A stretch of DNA of 64,000 nt from Candidatus Nitrosopumilus sp. (lineage in GTDB: Archaea > Thermoproteota > Nitrososphaeria > Nitrososphaerales > Nitrosopumilaceae): positions 692,815 to 756,814 of the forward strand of contig JABSRD010000001.1 in NCBI GenBank assembly GCA_013215285.1. The letters run 5' to 3'. The notes beneath the pieces are model-generated. The model had not been told where the DNA came from. It worked only from the letters and a program-made list of their open reading frames with translations, and searched no databases. The position numbers and the translations under genes were made by a program. Positions within the stretch are counted from its first letter, which is position 1. Each line of letters begins with the position of its first letter. Of this stretch, positions 16,695 to 24,908 are shown piece by piece.

Positions 16695-17306
16695 ATGTCC
16701 AAGTTAGAATTATCTTTTTCAGGTTATGTTTGTGCACCATATTTGCACACCGATACATCTACAAAATTAAAAGAAGTTTGGGCAAAATCTAAAAATATTG
16801 AAAAATTATTTTTTGTTACGGGAACATTTTCTAGTGAAAGTAAACCCTACTTTGATAATTCTACAAATCATTATCTTTTAGCAAAATTCAAAGACAGTGC
16901 ACTGATATCTGATGATCTTTCTAAATACAATCAAGAAAAAACATCTTTCGTATTTAATATCCAAGATGAGTTATTCGACAGAGAAGTAAGTGGTGATACT
17001 AATTTCATATCTGTATGTTATATGGAATATGGTGAAGATACTGAAGATCATCAAGAAATTGCAAATCTCTTTTTAAAAAGAATAAAGATTGGGCGAGCCG
17101 GATTTGGAAATATGATAACTCATTGTTTAATTTCTCCAAAATTTACATTCCCATATTCTGAAAATATTGTAGTTCTTGAAGTTGGTAGTGAAAAGAGTCA
17201 CCAAAGCATGAAAAAATATTGTGATCAAACAAGACGTGATATCAACAGAAAAGGATTGACAATGACTAATCTGATAAGTCTTTCAATTCTTGATCAGCTA
17301 AAGTAG
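16695..17306 (+). CDS. Conserved hypothetical protein
   Basis: 203-residue protein, soluble, no signal peptide or transmembrane segment. It begins MSKLELSFSGYVCAPYLHTD and contains KRIKIGRAGFGNMITHCLISPKF. I do not recognise a family. It stands alone, with tRNA-Tyr on the other strand upstream and about 300 bases without a clear gene downstream. Confidence 0.75.
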   Translation: MSKLELSFSGYVCAPYLHTDTSTKLKEVWAKSKNIEKLFFVTGTFSSESKPYFDNSTNHYLLAKFKDSALISDDLSKYNQEKTSFVFNIQDELFDREVSGDTNFISVCYMEYGEDTEDHQEIANLFLKRIKIGRAGFGNMITHCLISPKFTFPYSENIVVLEVGSEKSHQSMKKYCDQTRRDINRKGLTMTNLISLSILDQLK

Positions 17307-17603
17307 AACAGTTGAATTTTTCACTCACAAGCCACGTATGCTGATAAATTTCACGTATCTTCCTCATTGAAGTAACGTTCAATACTTCTCTTTGAAAATA
17401 GCCTAAAATCAGAGGTTACAACGGTGAAATATATCAAAGATCCTGAACAGATTCAAGAATTTTTACAAACTGAGTGATTTGAATTAAATTATGATTTCAA
17501 ATTTTTGATATTAGAATTTACAAATACATACAATATGTCATTATGTCTTATGTGAAATCACATTGGAAAAACAATTAAGTATGGACACAAATCTGTACAA
17601 ATC
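17307..17603. other. Intergenic region without a convincing gene
   Basis: AT-rich spacer. The only coding-like scrap is a short plus-strand frame at 17424-17477 (GTG start, reading VKYIKDPEQIQEFLQTE), 17 residues, perhaps a remnant. No RNA gene was recognised. Confidence 0.4.
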
Positions 17604-18449
17604 ATGAGTTATGCACACCCCGAAGTTTTAGTAGATACTGAATGGATTTCACAAAACCCTCCTAATGAAAATAGAAAACTAGTAGAAGTTGATTATGATC
17701 CTGTAAATGGATATCAAAAAGGTCACATTAATGGTGCCAGTTTAATTTGGTGGAAACGTGACATCAATGATCCTATTACACGTGACATTATTAATAAAAA
17801 ACAATTTGAGTCATTAATGTCGAAAAATGGAATTACTGCAGATACTGAAGTCATCCTTTATGGTGATTTTAACAATTGGTTTGCAGCTTTTGTTTTCTGG
17901 GTTTTCAAGTATTATGGACACGAAAATCTAAAAATTATGGATGGTGGACGAAAAAAATGGGAATTAGAAAATAAAGATTACACTACTGATGAACCCCAAA
18001 TAACTTCAACAACATACAATGCACAACCACCCGATGAGGGATTACGTGCTTATTTGTTTGATGTTAGTAGAGCATTAGGGCGAGAAGATACTGTTATGGT
18101 TGATGTCAGATCTCCTGCTGAATTTACTGGCCAAATTACTGCTCCTCCAGAATATCCTATGGAGCATGCACAAAGAGGAGGCCACATTCCTAAGGCGAAT
18201 AATATTCCATGGGCCACTGCAGTTAATGATGCTGATGGAACATTCAAGGCAGTTGAAGAGTTGAAACAAAATTATGAATCAAAAGGTGTTACTCCAGATA
18301 AAGATGTGATCTGTTATTGTAGAATTGGAGAGAGATCCTCACACAGTTGGTTTGTTCTAAAATATTTACTTGGATATTCCAAAGTTCGAAATTATGATGG
18401 TTCTTGGACTGAATGGGGTAACATGATAGGAAACCCTGTGGAAAAATAA
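17604..18449 (+). CDS. Thiosulfate/3-mercaptopyruvate sulfurtransferase (tandem rhodanese)
   Basis: 281 residues with two rhodanese domains. The C-terminal one carries the active cysteine C239 in ICYCRIGERSSHSW, and ends with the typical VRNYDGSWTEWGN. The N-terminal domain has no cysteine at the equivalent loop (ILYGDFNNW) and is structural. The family moves sulfane sulfur from thiosulfate or mercaptopyruvate to acceptors. A 103-residue gene follows by one base, so they are probably co-transcribed. Confidence 0.93.
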   Translation: MSYAHPEVLVDTEWISQNPPNENRKLVEVDYDPVNGYQKGHINGASLIWWKRDINDPITRDIINKKQFESLMSKNGITADTEVILYGDFNNWFAAFVFWVFKYYGHENLKIMDGGRKKWELENKDYTTDEPQITSTTYNAQPPDEGLRAYLFDVSRALGREDTVMVDVRSPAEFTGQITAPPEYPMEHAQRGGHIPKANNIPWATAVNDADGTFKAVEELKQNYESKGVTPDKDVICYCRIGERSSHSWFVLKYLLGYSKVRNYDGSWTEWGNMIGNPVEK

Positions 18450-18450
18450 C

Positions 18451-18762
18451 TTGTTTTCAGACCTTCCTATTCTTAAGAAAGGTTCTTTTTATTTTATCAA
18501 AGATGCTAACACAGATTTGATAATGGAAGACAAAACCAAGAGGGGCCTTACCGTAAAAGAAACATCCGTTGATGAAAAACTAAATGTAAAAGCCGATAAA
18601 GGTATGATTCATGATATTGATGGTATTGGACATTGGGTTCCAATTCGTTGGTATTTTTCTAAAGATTCCTACACTCTTTCTCAAGTAATGATTTTTGCAG
18701 AAGCAATGGAAGAAAAATATATCAAACTACGAGAGCTAACATGTCCTGATGATAATGTTTGA
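18451..18762 (+). CDS. Hypothetical protein downstream of sulfurtransferase
   Basis: 103 residues from a TTG directly after the sulfurtransferase stop. Sequence features are LKKGSFYFIKDANTDLIMED and a central GHWVPIRWYFSKDSY; no known domain. Tight spacing suggests a linked function or shared transcript. Function unknown. Confidence 0.7.
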   Translation: MFSDLPILKKGSFYFIKDANTDLIMEDKTKRGLTVKETSVDEKLNVKADKGMIHDIDGIGHWVPIRWYFSKDSYTLSQVMIFAEAMEEKYIKLRELTCPDDNV

Positions 18763-18823
18763 AATTATTTTTTACTTGGATAATATGTGTAAACGTTAAA
18801 TATTCGACAAAAAACTGTTTTTT

Positions 18824-19237
18824 ATGAGTAAGCCTTCTGATCTTGGATCTTTGAAAATTGGTTCATACATTCTATTGCCTCACACTGATCAACCTAGTGG
18901 GGAACCCTGTAGAATTGTTGAATATGATACATCAAAGCCTGGAAAACACGGTTCAGCAAAAGCAAGAATTGTGGGACAGGGAATTTTTGATGGTCAAAAA
19001 AGACCTCATGTTGGCCCAGTCAGTATGCAAATTCACATCCCTATGATTAACAAGAAAATAGGCCAAATCATCTCAATTAATGGTGATACCATTCAAGTAA
19101 TGGATTCTGAAACTTTTGAAACAATTGACATTAGTATGATTGATGATGAAGTTAAAGGAAAATTAGAAAACGGACAAAATGTAGAATATTGGGTTGTGAT
19201 GGATAAAACTAAAATCATGCGCGTTAAGAACCAATGA
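18824..19237 (+). CDS. Translation initiation factor 5A
   Basis: 137 residues. The hypusine loop is TSKPGKHGSAKARIV with the modifiable lysine at K41. The N-terminal SH3-like and C-terminal OB domains are complete. aIF5A eases peptide-bond formation at difficult sequences. It is followed directly by a C/D-box sRNA candidate and by dph6, the diphthamide enzyme for EF-2, placing two translation-factor maintenance genes together. Confidence 0.96.
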   Translation: MSKPSDLGSLKIGSYILLPHTDQPSGEPCRIVEYDTSKPGKHGSAKARIVGQGIFDGQKRPHVGPVSMQIHIPMINKKIGQIISINGDTIQVMDSETFETIDISMIDDEVKGKLENGQNVEYWVVMDKTKIMRVKNQ

Positions 19238-19303
19238 GGATGCTGATGATTATCGGAAAAGCCGTCTGATTTTATGATGACGATTATGAGTATTGAAGCG
19301 TCC
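19238..19303 (+). ncRNA. Candidate C/D-box sRNA
   Basis: 66 nt beginning at the base after the aIF5A stop. Terminal stem GGATGC (19238-19243) pairs with GCGTCC (19298-19303). C box TGATGA is at 19244-19249, D' CTGA at 19266-19269, C' ATGATGA at 19274-19280 and a variant D box TTGA at 19293-19296. The guide segments are 16 and 12 nt, and the D'-C' spacer is 4 nt. A T5 run follows. Box order, spacing and closing stem all fit an archaeal 2'-O-methylation guide; targets were not identified. Confidence 0.72.
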
Positions 19304-19351
19304 TTTTTGAATAAACTTAAAAAATTTGTTGAATAGAATATTTTTTAGATA

Positions 19352-20041
19352 ATGAAATTAGCTTCTCTTTTTTCTGGTGGAAAAGATAGTATGTATGCTA
19401 TTGATCTTGCACAAAAACAAGGACATCAGATAACTTGTCTTCTTAGTGTTTTTGCAAAATCTGATGAAAGTCATTTACTACACTATCCAAATTTACAATG
19501 GACAAAACTACAATCAGAATCAATGAATATTCCTCAATTAACAATTAATTCTGATTCTGATAAAACTGATGATGAGTTGGTTGTTTTAGAAAATTTATTG
19601 AATATTGCAAAAGAAAAATTCCATATTCAAGGATTAGTTCATGGTGGAATTAAAAGTAAATTTCAAAAAGAAAAGTTTGAAACTTTATGTTCAAAATTAG
19701 ATCTAATTGCAATTGCACCTTTGTGGGATACAGAACCAAAACAATACATGTATGATTTAATTGATTCAAATTTTCTTTTTATTGTGGTCACTGTATCTTC
19801 AGATGGACTTGATGAGAAGTGGTTAGGAAAATCAATTTTAAAATCAGATATTGATATTTTGAAAAAATTATCTGATAAATTTGAATTCAACTTAAATTTT
19901 GAAGGAGGTGAAGCTGAAACATTTGTAATTGATTGTCCTTTGTTTTCAAATCCAATTAAAATTAATCAAGGAAAAAAAATATGGGATGGCTATAGAGGAA
20001 GGTTTGAAATAGTGGATGCTGAGTTAAATTACAATGCTTGA
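19352..20041 (+). CDS. dph6: Diphthine--ammonia ligase (Dph6 family)
   Basis: 229 residues. The N-terminal PP-loop SGGKDSMYAIDLA binds ATP. Conserved blocks follow (GLVHGGIKSKFQK; PLWDTEPKQYM; LNFEGGEAETFVIDCPLF). The family amidates diphthine on elongation factor 2 to diphthamide. Its end overlaps the srp54 start by 8 bp, and it lies downstream of aIF5A. Confidence 0.9.
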   Translation: MKLASLFSGGKDSMYAIDLAQKQGHQITCLLSVFAKSDESHLLHYPNLQWTKLQSESMNIPQLTINSDSDKTDDELVVLENLLNIAKEKFHIQGLVHGGIKSKFQKEKFETLCSKLDLIAIAPLWDTEPKQYMYDLIDSNFLFIVVTVSSDGLDEKWLGKSILKSDIDILKKLSDKFEFNLNFEGGEAETFVIDCPLFSNPIKINQGKKIWDGYRGRFEIVDAELNYNA

Positions 20042-21359
20042 TGGACTTAAGAATAGTTTAGGGGCTGCAATTAAAAAAATTGTAAAATCCTCAGGCATAG
20101 ACGAGGAATTAATCAAGGAATTATCCAAAGATGTTCAAAGAGCCTTACTACAATCTGATGTTAATGTTAGATTGGTACTTGAAATTACAAAACAACTAGA
20201 AGAACGTGCATTAAATGAAATTCCCCCTCCTGGACTTTCTCGAAAAGATCATATTGTGAAAATACTTTATGATGAATTATCAAAATTATTGGGCAATGAA
20301 TCTGATTTTGATTTTAAACCTGGAAACCAAAATAAGATAATTTTACTTGGAATTCAAGGTAGTGGGAAAACAACTGTTGCATCAAAACTTGCCAGATTTT
20401 TGAGTAAACAAGGGTATAAAGTTGGAGTTGTGGGTGCTGATACCTACAGACCTGGTGCTTTGGTACAACTAAAGACAATGTGTGAAAAGTCTGATGTCGA
20501 AGTGTATGGTGAAGAAAAAAATAAAGATTCTCCTAGTATTGTAAAAAATGGATTAAAATATTTTGAATCTAAACCATTAGATGTAATTCTAATTGATACA
20601 GCTGGACGTCACAAAGAAGAAAAAGACTTGCTTGAAGAAATGGTTAGAATTAAGGAAGCAGCAGATCCTGACTTGTCATTACTTGTTATTGATGGAACCA
20701 TTGGACAACAATGTTATGCTCAAGCTGAAGCATTTCATAAAACAATTCCAGTAGGTGGTGTAATTATTACTAAATTAGATAGTTCTGCAAAAGGTGGTGG
20801 TGCACTTGCTGCATCTGTAGCAACTGGTGCACAAATAATGTACATTGGTACTGGCGAAAGAATTGATGATTTAGAAAAATTTTCTCCTACTAGATTTGTT
20901 GGAAGATTACTTGGCATGGGTGATATTCAAGCAGTATTGGATTTAGCAAAACGATTAGAAAGTGAAGGTGATGATGTGAGATTGAAAAGAATCGCTAGCG
21001 GAAAAATGAATATGGAAGATTTTCTTTACCAATTAGAAGAAGTTACCAAAATGGGTTCTTTACAAGGAATTCTTGAAAGCATGCCTGGTCTTTCAGGGAT
21101 GGTAAAAGATGATCAAGTAAATCAAATGGAAGGAAAAGTTTCAAAATGGAGATACATTATTCAAAGTATGACTAAAGGTGAAAAAGCCGATCCTGATTTA
21201 CTAAATTCATCTAGAATCAAAAGAATAGCACGTGGTTCGGGTTGGCCAGAAGGCGAAGTTAAAGAATTGATGAAGAATTATAAAAATTCTAAGAACATGA
21301 TGAAAGCTTCTAAGGGACGTCAAATGCAAGGAACCCTAAGAAAAATGGGGTTAGGATAA
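20034..21359 (+). CDS. srp54: Signal recognition particle GTPase SRP54
   Basis: 441 residues with the N domain (1-90), the G domain containing GIQGSGKTT, DTYRPGA, DTAGRH and TKLDSSAKGGG, and a methionine-rich M domain from about 300 (GSLQGILESMPGL; SRIKRIARGSG). It delivers ribosome-nascent chains to FtsY. The M domain ends with a short basic tail. Overlaps the end of dph6 by 8 bp. Confidence 0.97.
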   Translation: MLDGLKNSLGAAIKKIVKSSGIDEELIKELSKDVQRALLQSDVNVRLVLEITKQLEERALNEIPPPGLSRKDHIVKILYDELSKLLGNESDFDFKPGNQNKIILLGIQGSGKTTVASKLARFLSKQGYKVGVVGADTYRPGALVQLKTMCEKSDVEVYGEEKNKDSPSIVKNGLKYFESKPLDVILIDTAGRHKEEKDLLEEMVRIKEAADPDLSLLVIDGTIGQQCYAQAEAFHKTIPVGGVIITKLDSSAKGGGALAASVATGAQIMYIGTGERIDDLEKFSPTRFVGRLLGMGDIQAVLDLAKRLESEGDDVRLKRIASGKMNMEDFLYQLEEVTKMGSLQGILESMPGLSGMVKDDQVNQMEGKVSKWRYIIQSMTKGEKADPDLLNSSRIKRIARGSGWPEGEVKELMKNYKNSKNMMKASKGRQMQGTLRKMGLG

Positions 21360-21384
21360 TTTTACGTGTTAAATTTATTCTAAA

Positions 21385-22527
21385 ATGTCTGATTACCAAA
21401 AAATTATACCTATTGCAAATCAAATTTTAAAAAAATATGAATTATGTGATAATTGTTTAGGTCGTTTATTTTCAAAACAATTACATCTTTCATCAAACAA
21501 ACTTTTAGGTAAAAAACTTCAGAAAAAGAAAAACTCTACTCAAAAATGCTATATCTGTAAAAACTTGTTTGATAACCTCAATCATTTTTTAAAATTAATG
21601 CTAGATTTCTCATTCGATTATTCTTTTTCAACATTTAGTGTGGGGACCATGATCAAACCTTCTATTATTGATCGTGATGACTACATTCGCTCAAAATACA
21701 AACTAAAAGGAATTGATGGTGTAAAAACTGACATTACTAGAGAACTAGGAAAATCATTTTCTAAAAAAATGAAAAAAAATCTTGATTTTTTAGATCCAGA
21801 AATAATATTTACAATAAATTTGAAAGATGAATCTTGCCAATTACGTTCTAAATCTATAACTTTCTTTGGAAGATATATCAAAACATTACGAGGAATTCAA
21901 CAAAAACAAAAATCATGTGATAACTGTTCTGGAAAAGGATGTAGAATTTGTAATTTTCATGGAATTTTAGAATTTGATAGTGTAGAGGGTATTGTCTCAA
22001 AATTCCTATTTGAAAAATGTGGTGGAACTACTGCAAAATTTACATGGATTGGAGGTGAGGATAAATCTAGTTTGGTTTTAGGTGCTGGAAGGCCGTTTTT
22101 TGTTAAACTTCAAAATCCCAATAAACGAAATTTGAGATCAACTTCTTTGTCATTTGATAATCTACAAATCACCAATTTCAAAATTGTCTCTGATTCTCCA
22201 AAAAAACCCCTAAAATTTTATTCAACAATAAAAATAAAAATTTCCACAGAATCTCAAATTGACTCAAAAAATCTAAAAAAATTAAAAGATCTTACCACTC
22301 ATCCGATAGTAGTTTATGAAAAATCTGGAAAACGTACTGAAAAGAAATTATCTTCTATAAAATACACAAAAAATTCTACAAATACATTTACTTTATTTAT
22401 CAAAGTTGAAGGTGGATTACCGATAAAGCGATTTGTTCATAGTGATGATGTTTCACCTGGAATTTCACAAATTCTTGATATTTCATGCATGTGTCAAGAA
22501 TTTGATTTTCTTGATATTGAAGTGTAA
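21385..22527 (+). CDS. pus10: tRNA pseudouridine synthase Pus10
   Basis: 380 residues. The N-terminal zinc-binding/THUMP-like part begins with the family signature YELCDNCLGRLFSKQ, with CYIC and CDNCSGKGCRIC cysteine clusters. The C-terminal catalytic domain carries GGEDKSSLVLGAGRPFFVKL, which holds the catalytic aspartate and the GRPF loop. Archaeal Pus10 makes pseudouridine 54/55 in tRNA. It follows srp54 by 25 bp on the same strand. Confidence 0.9.
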   Translation: MSDYQKIIPIANQILKKYELCDNCLGRLFSKQLHLSSNKLLGKKLQKKKNSTQKCYICKNLFDNLNHFLKLMLDFSFDYSFSTFSVGTMIKPSIIDRDDYIRSKYKLKGIDGVKTDITRELGKSFSKKMKKNLDFLDPEIIFTINLKDESCQLRSKSITFFGRYIKTLRGIQQKQKSCDNCSGKGCRICNFHGILEFDSVEGIVSKFLFEKCGGTTAKFTWIGGEDKSSLVLGAGRPFFVKLQNPNKRNLRSTSLSFDNLQITNFKIVSDSPKKPLKFYSTIKIKISTESQIDSKNLKKLKDLTTHPIVVYEKSGKRTEKKLSSIKYTKNSTNTFTLFIKVEGGLPIKRFVHSDDVSPGISQILDISCMCQEFDFLDIEV

Positions 22528-22565
22528 TGATAACAATTATCTAGCAGCATATATCAAAAATCAAC

Positions 22566-22664
22566 ATGCCAATTAGAAAGAAAGGTAAACATCAAAGACG
22601 TGCTGATCAAGGTGCTAAAAGACTTAGAGTGAAGAAAGCAAAAGCTGGAAAGCCTAGGCACTAA
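22566..22664 (+). CDS. Tiny very basic protein, function unknown
   Basis: 32 codons from ATG 22566. It starts MPIRKKGKHQRRADQGAKRL and ends in KPRH, with about 15 Lys/Arg/His-rich positions and no acidic stretch. It sits between pus10 and the HExxH protein on the same strand. Composition suggests RNA binding or a ribosome-associated factor, which is inference only. Short ORFs this basic can occur by chance in AT-rich DNA. Confidence 0.55.
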   Translation: MPIRKKGKHQRRADQGAKRLRVKKAKAGKPRH

Positions 22665-22706
22665 TTCAATCAACCTTTTTACATTCAAAATTATCGAGGA
22701 TGAATA

Positions 22707-23414
22707 TTGGATCCATTAGTACGTTTGAAGGATGCACATTCTAAAGGAATAATCCCTGATGATGTGTATGATCTTATCCTTGAACGTTTTCCCATTACTG
22801 TTTCAGGTATCAATAGGATTGAAAAGGCATCAGGAATCCGATATCCTGTTGCATATGTAGAACCTTCACTTGTAATTTCTTCTTCTAATCCAAATTCATA
22901 TGAATATGGTGTATTGTTTGCACGAACCATTCCTATAGTGCTTGAAGAAAAATTTCAGGTTGTAATACAAATTTCTGCCCCTTTGGTAGCTTATGGTCTG
23001 AAAGGAACAATTCATGCGATTTTGGCACATGAATTTTTACATTTTCTAGAGTTAATGAGAAAAATTTCAAAGATGGAATTACTTTCAGATGAAATATCTG
23101 GAAACTTATTTGAAAATGTTTACAGTGATGAAACTAGATTGTTTGAACCTAGAGTTGTCTTTAAAGACCGTACTTTGTTAAATCACATCACAAAAAAATT
23201 TCCTGCTGGGTTTCGAGATTTTAAACTAGAAGAAAAAGCTATAAAATTTTGGGCTGACAGAAATCTTCCAAAATCAAATATCTCTTTAGATACAAACACT
23301 GTAAAATTGTCTATGGATTCTCTTTCTAAAATTAAATTAGATCCTGCGTTTATTTCAAAAATTGAAAAATTAGAAGAAAAAAGTTCTAAAATTCACAAAA
23401 AAAGATTATACTAA
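22707..23414 (+). CDS. Putative HExxH metalloprotease-like protein
   Basis: 235 residues from a TTG. The central segment reads GTIHAILAHEFLHFLELMRK and contains an HEFLH zincin motif with flanking hydrophobics. A possible third ligand region lies downstream (DETRLFEPRV). No signal peptide or membrane segment is visible, so a cytoplasmic metal-dependent peptidase is possible. Catalytic function is inferred from the motif alone. Archaeal-specific family; same strand as the small basic gene. Confidence 0.7.
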   Translation: MDPLVRLKDAHSKGIIPDDVYDLILERFPITVSGINRIEKASGIRYPVAYVEPSLVISSSNPNSYEYGVLFARTIPIVLEEKFQVVIQISAPLVAYGLKGTIHAILAHEFLHFLELMRKISKMELLSDEISGNLFENVYSDETRLFEPRVVFKDRTLLNHITKKFPAGFRDFKLEEKAIKFWADRNLPKSNISLDTNTVKLSMDSLSKIKLDPAFISKIEKLEEKSSKIHKKRLY

Positions 23415-23441
23415 TTATTGATATCATTTTTTAATTAAATC

Positions 23442-23543
23442 AACGAGAGTACATGGAAAATACTTTTGAACACAGGACGTATTCTTAACATGAATTATTT
23501 TCCATCCCAATTATTCTACGACGCAGAACAATGGTTTCTCGTT
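23442..23543. ncRNA. Candidate structured intergenic RNA (three-way junction)
   Basis: Within the 252-bp gap between convergent genes several complementary segments nest. P1 is AACGAGA (23442-23448) with TCTCGTT (23537-23543). P2 is GGAAAATA (23455-23462) with TATTTTCC (23496-23503), extended by ATTC (23481-23484) with GAAT (23492-23495). P3 is TTCT (23514-23517) with AGAA (23525-23528). No open frame explains the order. Strand and function are unknown. Support is by-eye complementarity without energy calculation. Confidence 0.4.
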
Positions 23544-23666
23544 ATTTAGTGTACGTCAATATGATATTTAATGATGATCATAATTTCCAATTTCATACAT
23601 CATAGATCAATTAAGGGTGCAAAATAATTATTTTGTATAGTTGTTAGAAATTTAATTAATAGAAAC

Positions 23667-23852
23667 TTACTGGTTAAATTCTGTTAATCCACATTTACCG
23701 CAAGTGTGTCTGTCTTTGTGTTCTGCCATAAAAGTTCCTTTTCCACATCTTGAACAAATCTTTCTTATTCTAGTTGTCTTGTCTCCATCTATTTTATAAT
23801 ACGATGAAACAGTGGGACTGAATCCTTTCTTGGTTTTTTTCTCTACAGTCAT
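23667..23852 (-). CDS. rps27ae: 30S ribosomal protein S27ae
   Basis: 61 residues with a four-cysteine zinc ribbon, [23 protein letters not shown]. This is the archaeal homologue of the ribosomal part of eukaryotic ubiquitin-S27a; here there is no ubiquitin fusion. Its start overlaps the rps24e stop by one base, forming the usual S24e-S27ae pair. Confidence 0.95.
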   Translation of the reverse strand: MTVEKKTKKGFSPTVSSYYKIDGDKTTRIRKICSRCGKGTFMAEHKDRHTCGKCGLTEFNQ

Positions 23853-24292
23853 TATTCAGATTTTTCCTTTTCTTTATCATCAGCTTTTACTTCTTTATCA
23901 TCAGCTTTTACTTCTTTATCATCAGCTGGTTTTTCCTCAGCAGATGCTTCTTGTGCTGCTGTTTCAGCTTCTGCAAGTTTTTTGTTTGCTCTTTCTAATC
24001 TTGTAAATATTGTTGGATTGATGTGTTTTTTTGCTAATGCTTCATCGTCATATATGAAGAAAGTTCCTGTAACGTTTGATCTACCGACACTTGTTTTTAA
24101 TCTCATTGAAATGACTACTTTGCCATCTAGTTTGAATTCCTTGGTAATCATATCCACCGCCTCATGTGTTTTGAGTTTACCACCTAAACCTGCTAAATTA
24201 CATGTTAACTCTCTTCTAGATAGAAATGAGTTATTCACATCTGTAATGGTCTCGATAATGGACATGTACCCAAAATCCTTTGGATATTTCAT
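23852..24292 (-). CDS. rps24e: 30S ribosomal protein S24e with low-complexity C-terminal tail
   Basis: 146 residues. The S24e core covers about 1-100 ([49 protein letters not shown]). After it comes an acidic/basic tail built from DKEVKAD repeats, encoded by a 21-bp tandem repeat, making the protein longer than the roughly 100-residue archaeal norm. Operon with rps27ae. Confidence 0.95.
   Translation of the reverse strand: MKYPKDFGYMSIIETITDVNNSFLSRRELTCNLAGLGGKLKTHEAVDMITKEFKLDGKVVISMRLKTSVGRSNVTGTFFIYDDEALAKKHINPTIFTRLERANKKLAEAETAAQEASAEEKPADDKEVKADDKEVKADDKEKEKSE
23877..23927. repeat. 21-bp tandem repeat in the S24e tail
   Basis: Two full copies (23877-23897 and 23898-23918) of a 21-bp unit, identical by eye, plus the first nine bases of a third. 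On the coding strand they encode DKEVKAD repeats. Length variation between strains would be expected. Confidence 0.85.
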
Positions 24293-24347
24293 ATAAACCT
24301 TGATTGTATTAGAGAAGAAATTTAAGAAATCCTTGTAAAATCATTAC

Positions 24348-24908
24348 GTGGAAAGATACATGTTACATTTTAAAAATACGAAATATGGTCCTGAACATTC
24401 TCGTGAGATTATCTATAAGGCTAGAGATCTAACATCTGATTTGGATGTATCTGTAAGAGTTGCTAGAATTTCAAAAAAAATTGTAGAGATCGATGTGGGA
24501 GTTGAAAAAGAAGATCTTGACATACTTGTTGAAAAATTATCTCCAATTGGCCCAATTGATAATATTCGACACGTCTTTGAGGAAGAAATAGAAAAAGAAC
24601 AAGGAATTACTGATGGTATTTTTTATTTTAACAATGAACGATTTTGGGAAAGTCATGAATCTTTTGAAGGTGTTTGGAAACAATGTTTTGGACGAGAAAA
24701 AGAAATACTTCAAGGAATAATTCTATTTGCAGTTGCATTTGCTCATGCTCAAGAAGATGAGCTCAGTATTGGAATTGGAATGCTACACAGAGTTTTAGAA
24801 AAATTAGGTACATCACCATCCATGTATCATTCAATTGATATTGATAGAATTAGAAATAAAGCGACTGAAATGCAACAAGCAAATGATTTGACTATTTTTG
24901 AGATTTAA
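24348..24908 (+). CDS. DUF309 domain protein
   Basis: 186 residues from a GTG. The C-terminal half has the DUF309 signature: YFNNERFWESHESFEGVWK, then GREKEILQGIILFAVAFAHAQ, with conserved histidines in the helical bundle. The N-terminal 85 residues form a separate alpha/beta part. No activity is established for the family. ATG 24360 is an alternative start. Its end overlaps the end of apgM on the opposite strand by 17 bp. Confidence 0.85.
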   Translation: MERYMLHFKNTKYGPEHSREIIYKARDLTSDLDVSVRVARISKKIVEIDVGVEKEDLDILVEKLSPIGPIDNIRHVFEEEIEKEQGITDGIFYFNNERFWESHESFEGVWKQCFGREKEILQGIILFAVAFAHAQEDELSIGIGMLHRVLEKLGTSPSMYHSIDIDRIRNKATEMQQANDLTIFEI

